Origin: RGIG3009 sp045578425
GTDB taxonomy: Bacteria > Bacillota > Clostridia > Oscillospirales > Acutalibacteraceae
NCBI GenBank assembly: GCA_045578425.1
Contig: JAZNKF010000063.1
Coordinates: 1-64,000, forward strand
Reading direction: 5' to 3'
Length of the DNA stretch: 64,000 nucleotides
Position 1 is the stretch's first letter. Every line of letters starts with the position of its first letter. The notes under the pieces were generated by a model. It saw only the letters and a program-made list of their open reading frames with translations, did no database searches and was not told where the DNA came from. The position numbers and the translations under genes are program-made. Positions 61,509 to 64,000 of this stretch are shown piece after piece.

Positions 61509-62251
61509 TAACGGTACGCGATTTATTGAATATGCTACAACAAAAAGCGCCTTACGAAACCGCCGAAAGTTGGGATAATACCGGTTTGGCGGTTGGCAGT
61601 GAGCAGCAGACGATTACCAAAGTAGTGGTAGCGTTGGATGTAACGGAGGAATCGTTGGCTTATGCCGTTTCTGAAGAGGCGGATGTGCTGCTGACGCATC
61701 ACCCCCTGATTTTTGAACCGCTTAAAGTTTTGCAAGCGGATAGTTTGGCTTATCGCTTAGCACAGAGCGGTATTGCCGCTGTTTCGGCGCATACCAATTT
61801 GGATAAAGCCGTTGGCGGCGTGAACGATTGTTTAGCGGAACAATTACTGTTAAAAGACGTAATGGTGGCACCCGACGGCATGAGCCGTATGGGCACACTG
61901 CCTCAGGGATTTTCCGCATCGGCGTTTGCCGAGTTTGTAGCCGAGCGCTTGCATACAACCGTGCGTGTCAAAGAAGGAACGCAAGAGATTTACGCGGTGG
62001 CAGTATGCGGCGGTGCAGGCGCGGATTTGGTGTTGCCGTTGCTGGATACGGTGGATGCCACTGTGACAGGAGAAGTAAAGCACCATGAATGGTTAGCGGT
62101 TCCTGCTGAAAAAACAATGGTAGACGGGGGACATTACGCCACCGAAATCGTGGTGTTGCCAAGTCTTTGCGACTGGCTTTCACAAGCGTTCCCCGAATTG
62201 ACGATAGTGCCCTTTTACGGTACAGCACCGTATAACACGTTGAATGAATGA
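61505..62251 (+). CDS. Nif3-like dinuclear metal centre protein
   Basis: 248 residues, the short form without the inserted PII-like domain. Metal-binding motifs are LTHHPLIF, SAHTNLDKAVGGVND and, near the C-terminus, VDGGHYATEIV. The family forms hexamers with two metal ions per subunit; a GTP-cyclohydrolase-like role has been suggested but not settled. It is coupled to trmK and precedes rqcH by 14 nt. Confidence 0.93.
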   Translation: MITVRDLLNMLQQKAPYETAESWDNTGLAVGSEQQTITKVVVALDVTEESLAYAVSEEADVLLTHHPLIFEPLKVLQADSLAYRLAQSGIAAVSAHTNLDKAVGGVNDCLAEQLLLKDVMVAPDGMSRMGTLPQGFSASAFAEFVAERLHTTVRVKEGTQEIYAVAVCGGAGADLVLPLLDTVDATVTGEVKHHEWLAVPAEKTMVDGGHYATEIVVLPSLCDWLSQAFPELTIVPFYGTAPYNTLNE

Positions 62252-62265
62252 AGGGATAACTAAGC

Positions 62266-64000
62266 ATGGCACTGGACGGAGTTTTTTTGCATAGCTTGCG
62301 TGATGAGTTGTGGGAAAACTTGCAAGATGCACGCATTGATAAGATACATCAGCCCTCCAAAGAAGAGCTGGTGTTATCCATGCGCAATAAAATCCAAACA
62401 TATAAAGTATATCTTTCTGCCCGCGTGAATTCTCCGCGTATTCACTTTACAGCAAACGTACCGGAAAACCCTGCTTCACCGCCGATGTTTTGCATGCTGC
62501 TGCGCAAACGCTTAACAGGTGCGCGGCTTGCCTCTATTCGCCAACTGGGATTGGAACGCGTGTTATACCTGGATTTTGATGCGATTAACGAACTGGGCGA
62601 TGCCGTGCGCCTAACATTGGCAGTGGAAGTCATGGGGCGGTATAGTAATATTATTCTTATTGGGGAAGACGGCAAGATTATTGATGCCATTAAGCGGGTT
62701 GACCTTACCATGTCGCCGATTCGGCCTATTTTACCGGGGGCGGAATATTTGATACCGCCGTCTGATGACCTACATTGGGATGTATCTGCCTACACAGCGG
62801 AAGAATTGACAGCGCATATTGCGGCGGGAAGCGGTGCAACGCTTGATAAAGTGTTGTTGGCACGTACCCAAGGGATGTCGCCGCTTTTATGCCGCGAGGC
62901 GGCTTACCAAACGTTGCGTGGGGAAGAGTATACCGGTACGTTGACCGAGGCACAACAGCACCGCTTGGAACGTGTGTTTTATCGCGTGCAAGCGGCTGCC
63001 CGATCACGCGATAAGCGCGTGCCGTACCTGCTTTATCGCACCGACCAAACACCGTTAGATTTTAGTTTTTTACCGATTACACAATACGGCTTGTCAGCAA
63101 TAGGCAAAGAAATGCCAACCTTTTCGCAGTTACTGGATGAATTTTATGCGACAAAAGATGCTGCCGAGCGATTGCGACAACATTCGCACGATATTTTTCG
63201 GGTGTTGAACACGGCAGTCGACCGTATTTCTCGCAAACTGGAAAATCAACGCCGAGAGTTGGAAGATTCCTCCAAGCGGGATGAAAAGCGGTTATATGCC
63301 GATGTTATCAATGCTAATTTGAGTGTGATCCCCAAAGGTGCTGAGATGGCAGAGCTCGTTAATTATTACGATGAAAACACACCGTTGTTGCGCGTACCAT
63401 TGGACCCTGCTTTGTCGGCGGTACAAAACGCGCAGAAGTATTATAAGGAATATCGCAAGGCAAAAACTGCTGAAGAAATTTTAAGCCAACAGCTACAACT
63501 GGGCGAAGCGGAACTCAATTATTTAGATTCGGTGTTTGATACCCTTACCCGCGCAACCACCACGCGTGAATTGGAAGAACTGCGTGTAGAGCTGGAACAA
63601 ACGGGATATTTGCGGCGGCGTACCAATCGTCAAAAGCCACCCGCACCGACAAAACCGTTAGAATTCCTTTCGGATGACGGATTTACTATTTTGGTGGGGC
63701 GCAACAACTTGCAAAATGACCGCTTGACCACCAAAACAGCAAAGGGAAGCGATTGGTGGTTTCATACCAAAGATATTGCAGGATCCCACACGGTTGTACT
63801 GACCGAAGGGGTTATGCCGCCCGAACGCACGTTGGAACAGGCGGCCATTTTGGCGGCAACGCATTCCAAAGCCGCGGCTTCTTCGCAAGTGCCGGTGGAT
63901 TACACGCAAATTCGCCACGTTAAAAAACCGACGGGGGCCAAGCCGGGGATGGTGATTTATGAAACCAACCGTACGGCGTTTGTAACACCTGACCCCTTGC
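62266..64000 (+). CDS. rqcH: NFACT family protein RqcH (3' partial)
   Basis: 578 codons are visible and the frame is still open at the right edge. RqcH binds the 60S-like large subunit with a stalled peptidyl-tRNA and recruits Ala-tRNA to add C-terminal Ala tails. NFACT-N starts MALDGVFLHSLRDELWENL, with LVLSMRNKIQTYKVYLSA. A coiled-coil middle (about 300-460) is followed by the NFACT-R domain (DDGFTILVGRNNLQNDRLT, SDWWFHTKDIAGSHTVV, KKPTGAKPGMVIYETNRT). The DR motif needed for tailing in Bacillus (Asp97-Arg98) reads Glu97-Arg98 here. The start ATG 62266 follows AAGGGAT. Confidence 0.94.
   Translation, partial: MALDGVFLHSLRDELWENLQDARIDKIHQPSKEELVLSMRNKIQTYKVYLSARVNSPRIHFTANVPENPASPPMFCMLLRKRLTGARLASIRQLGLERVLYLDFDAINELGDAVRLTLAVEVMGRYSNIILIGEDGKIIDAIKRVDLTMSPIRPILPGAEYLIPPSDDLHWDVSAYTAEELTAHIAAGSGATLDKVLLARTQGMSPLLCREAAYQTLRGEEYTGTLTEAQQHRLERVFYRVQAAARSRDKRVPYLLYRTDQTPLDFSFLPITQYGLSAIGKEMPTFSQLLDEFYATKDAAERLRQHSHDIFRVLNTAVDRISRKLENQRRELEDSSKRDEKRLYADVINANLSVIPKGAEMAELVNYYDENTPLLRVPLDPALSAVQNAQKYYKEYRKAKTAEEILSQQLQLGEAELNYLDSVFDTLTRATTTRELEELRVELEQTGYLRRRTNRQKPPAPTKPLEFLSDDGFTILVGRNNLQNDRLTTKTAKGSDWWFHTKDIAGSHTVVLTEGVMPPERTLEQAAILAATHSKAAASSQVPVDYTQIRHVKKPTGAKPGMVIYETNRTAFVTPDPL

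Noticed and set aside
1..64000. tRNA genes, insertion sequences, prophage genes or CRISPR arrays
   Set aside because: None was found on reading both strands; gaps are filled by terminators, promoters and leaders, and no transposase, integrase or cas gene is present.

Overview
The window is about 64 kb of a low-to-moderate GC, Gram-positive, endospore-forming genome. The best reading is an anaerobic member of the Clostridia, probably near the Oscillospiraceae/Ruminococcaceae. Evidence: spore genes (yunB, a gerA-type A-B-C receptor operon, DUF421/DUF4363, a CotH kinase), a flavodiiron protein fused to rubredoxin, AddAB recombination, AGGAGG-type ribosome binding sites, sigma-A promoters, and Thr/Ser-rich spacers in surface proteins. 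It looks like ordinary chromosome. I found no prophage, insertion sequence, CRISPR array or tRNA gene.

Layout: (1) 1-3.4 kb: the end of a Rieske-tailed FAD oxidoreductase, a lipoprotein gene behind an attenuator-like leader, and an FAD dehydrogenase. (2) 3.5-8.5 kb: a housekeeping operon, DUF951-prfA-sua5-coaE-lytic transglycosylase-M18 aminopeptidase. (3) 8.5-12.4 kb: yunB, ligA, degV. (4) 12.4-15.8 kb, minus strand: a surface protein and the flavodiiron fusion. (5) 15.8-18.9 kb: a Crp/Fnr regulator with a NitT/TauT-type ABC importer behind a palindromic operator. (6) 18.9-25 kb: a radical SAM activase-like gene, nrdR with its own NrdR-box, a MarR regulator with a two-gene ABC exporter, and a SLOG protein. 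(7) 25-31 kb: esterase, lipoprotein, nagB, a large glycoside-hydrolase-like gene, its AraC regulator, and a decayed second copy of the hydrolase. (8) 31-35.8 kb, minus strand: the str operon rpsL-rpsG-fusA-tuf. (9) 35.8-42.4 kb: a TIM-barrel epimerase, a polysaccharide deacetylase, DUF4363/DUF421, and the ger operon. (10) 42.4-54.9 kb, minus strand: an ECF sigma/anti-sigma pair, a structured intergenic region, addB-addA, and a CotH/lamin-tail pair. (11) 55-64 kb: rpmG-secE-nusG-rplK-rplA-rplJ-rplL with leaders, then prmA-rsmE, a DUF1858 protein, trmK, a Nif3-like gene and the start of rqcH.

The most interesting unexplained signals are non-coding. One is a plus-strand candidate structured RNA at about 44327-44545, whose predicted start falls on the outer stem of a multi-branch fold. 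Another is a three-segment mutually exclusive hairpin leader before the lipoprotein gene at 1797. A third is a TGTCCC-N4-GGGACA palindrome at the start site of the Crp/Fnr gene. Protein oddities include a GerC-type protein without its lipidation cysteine, an RqcH with Glu in place of Asp in its DR motif, and a SecE with an N-terminal membrane extension. All functions are inferred by reading the sequence. No database search was run.
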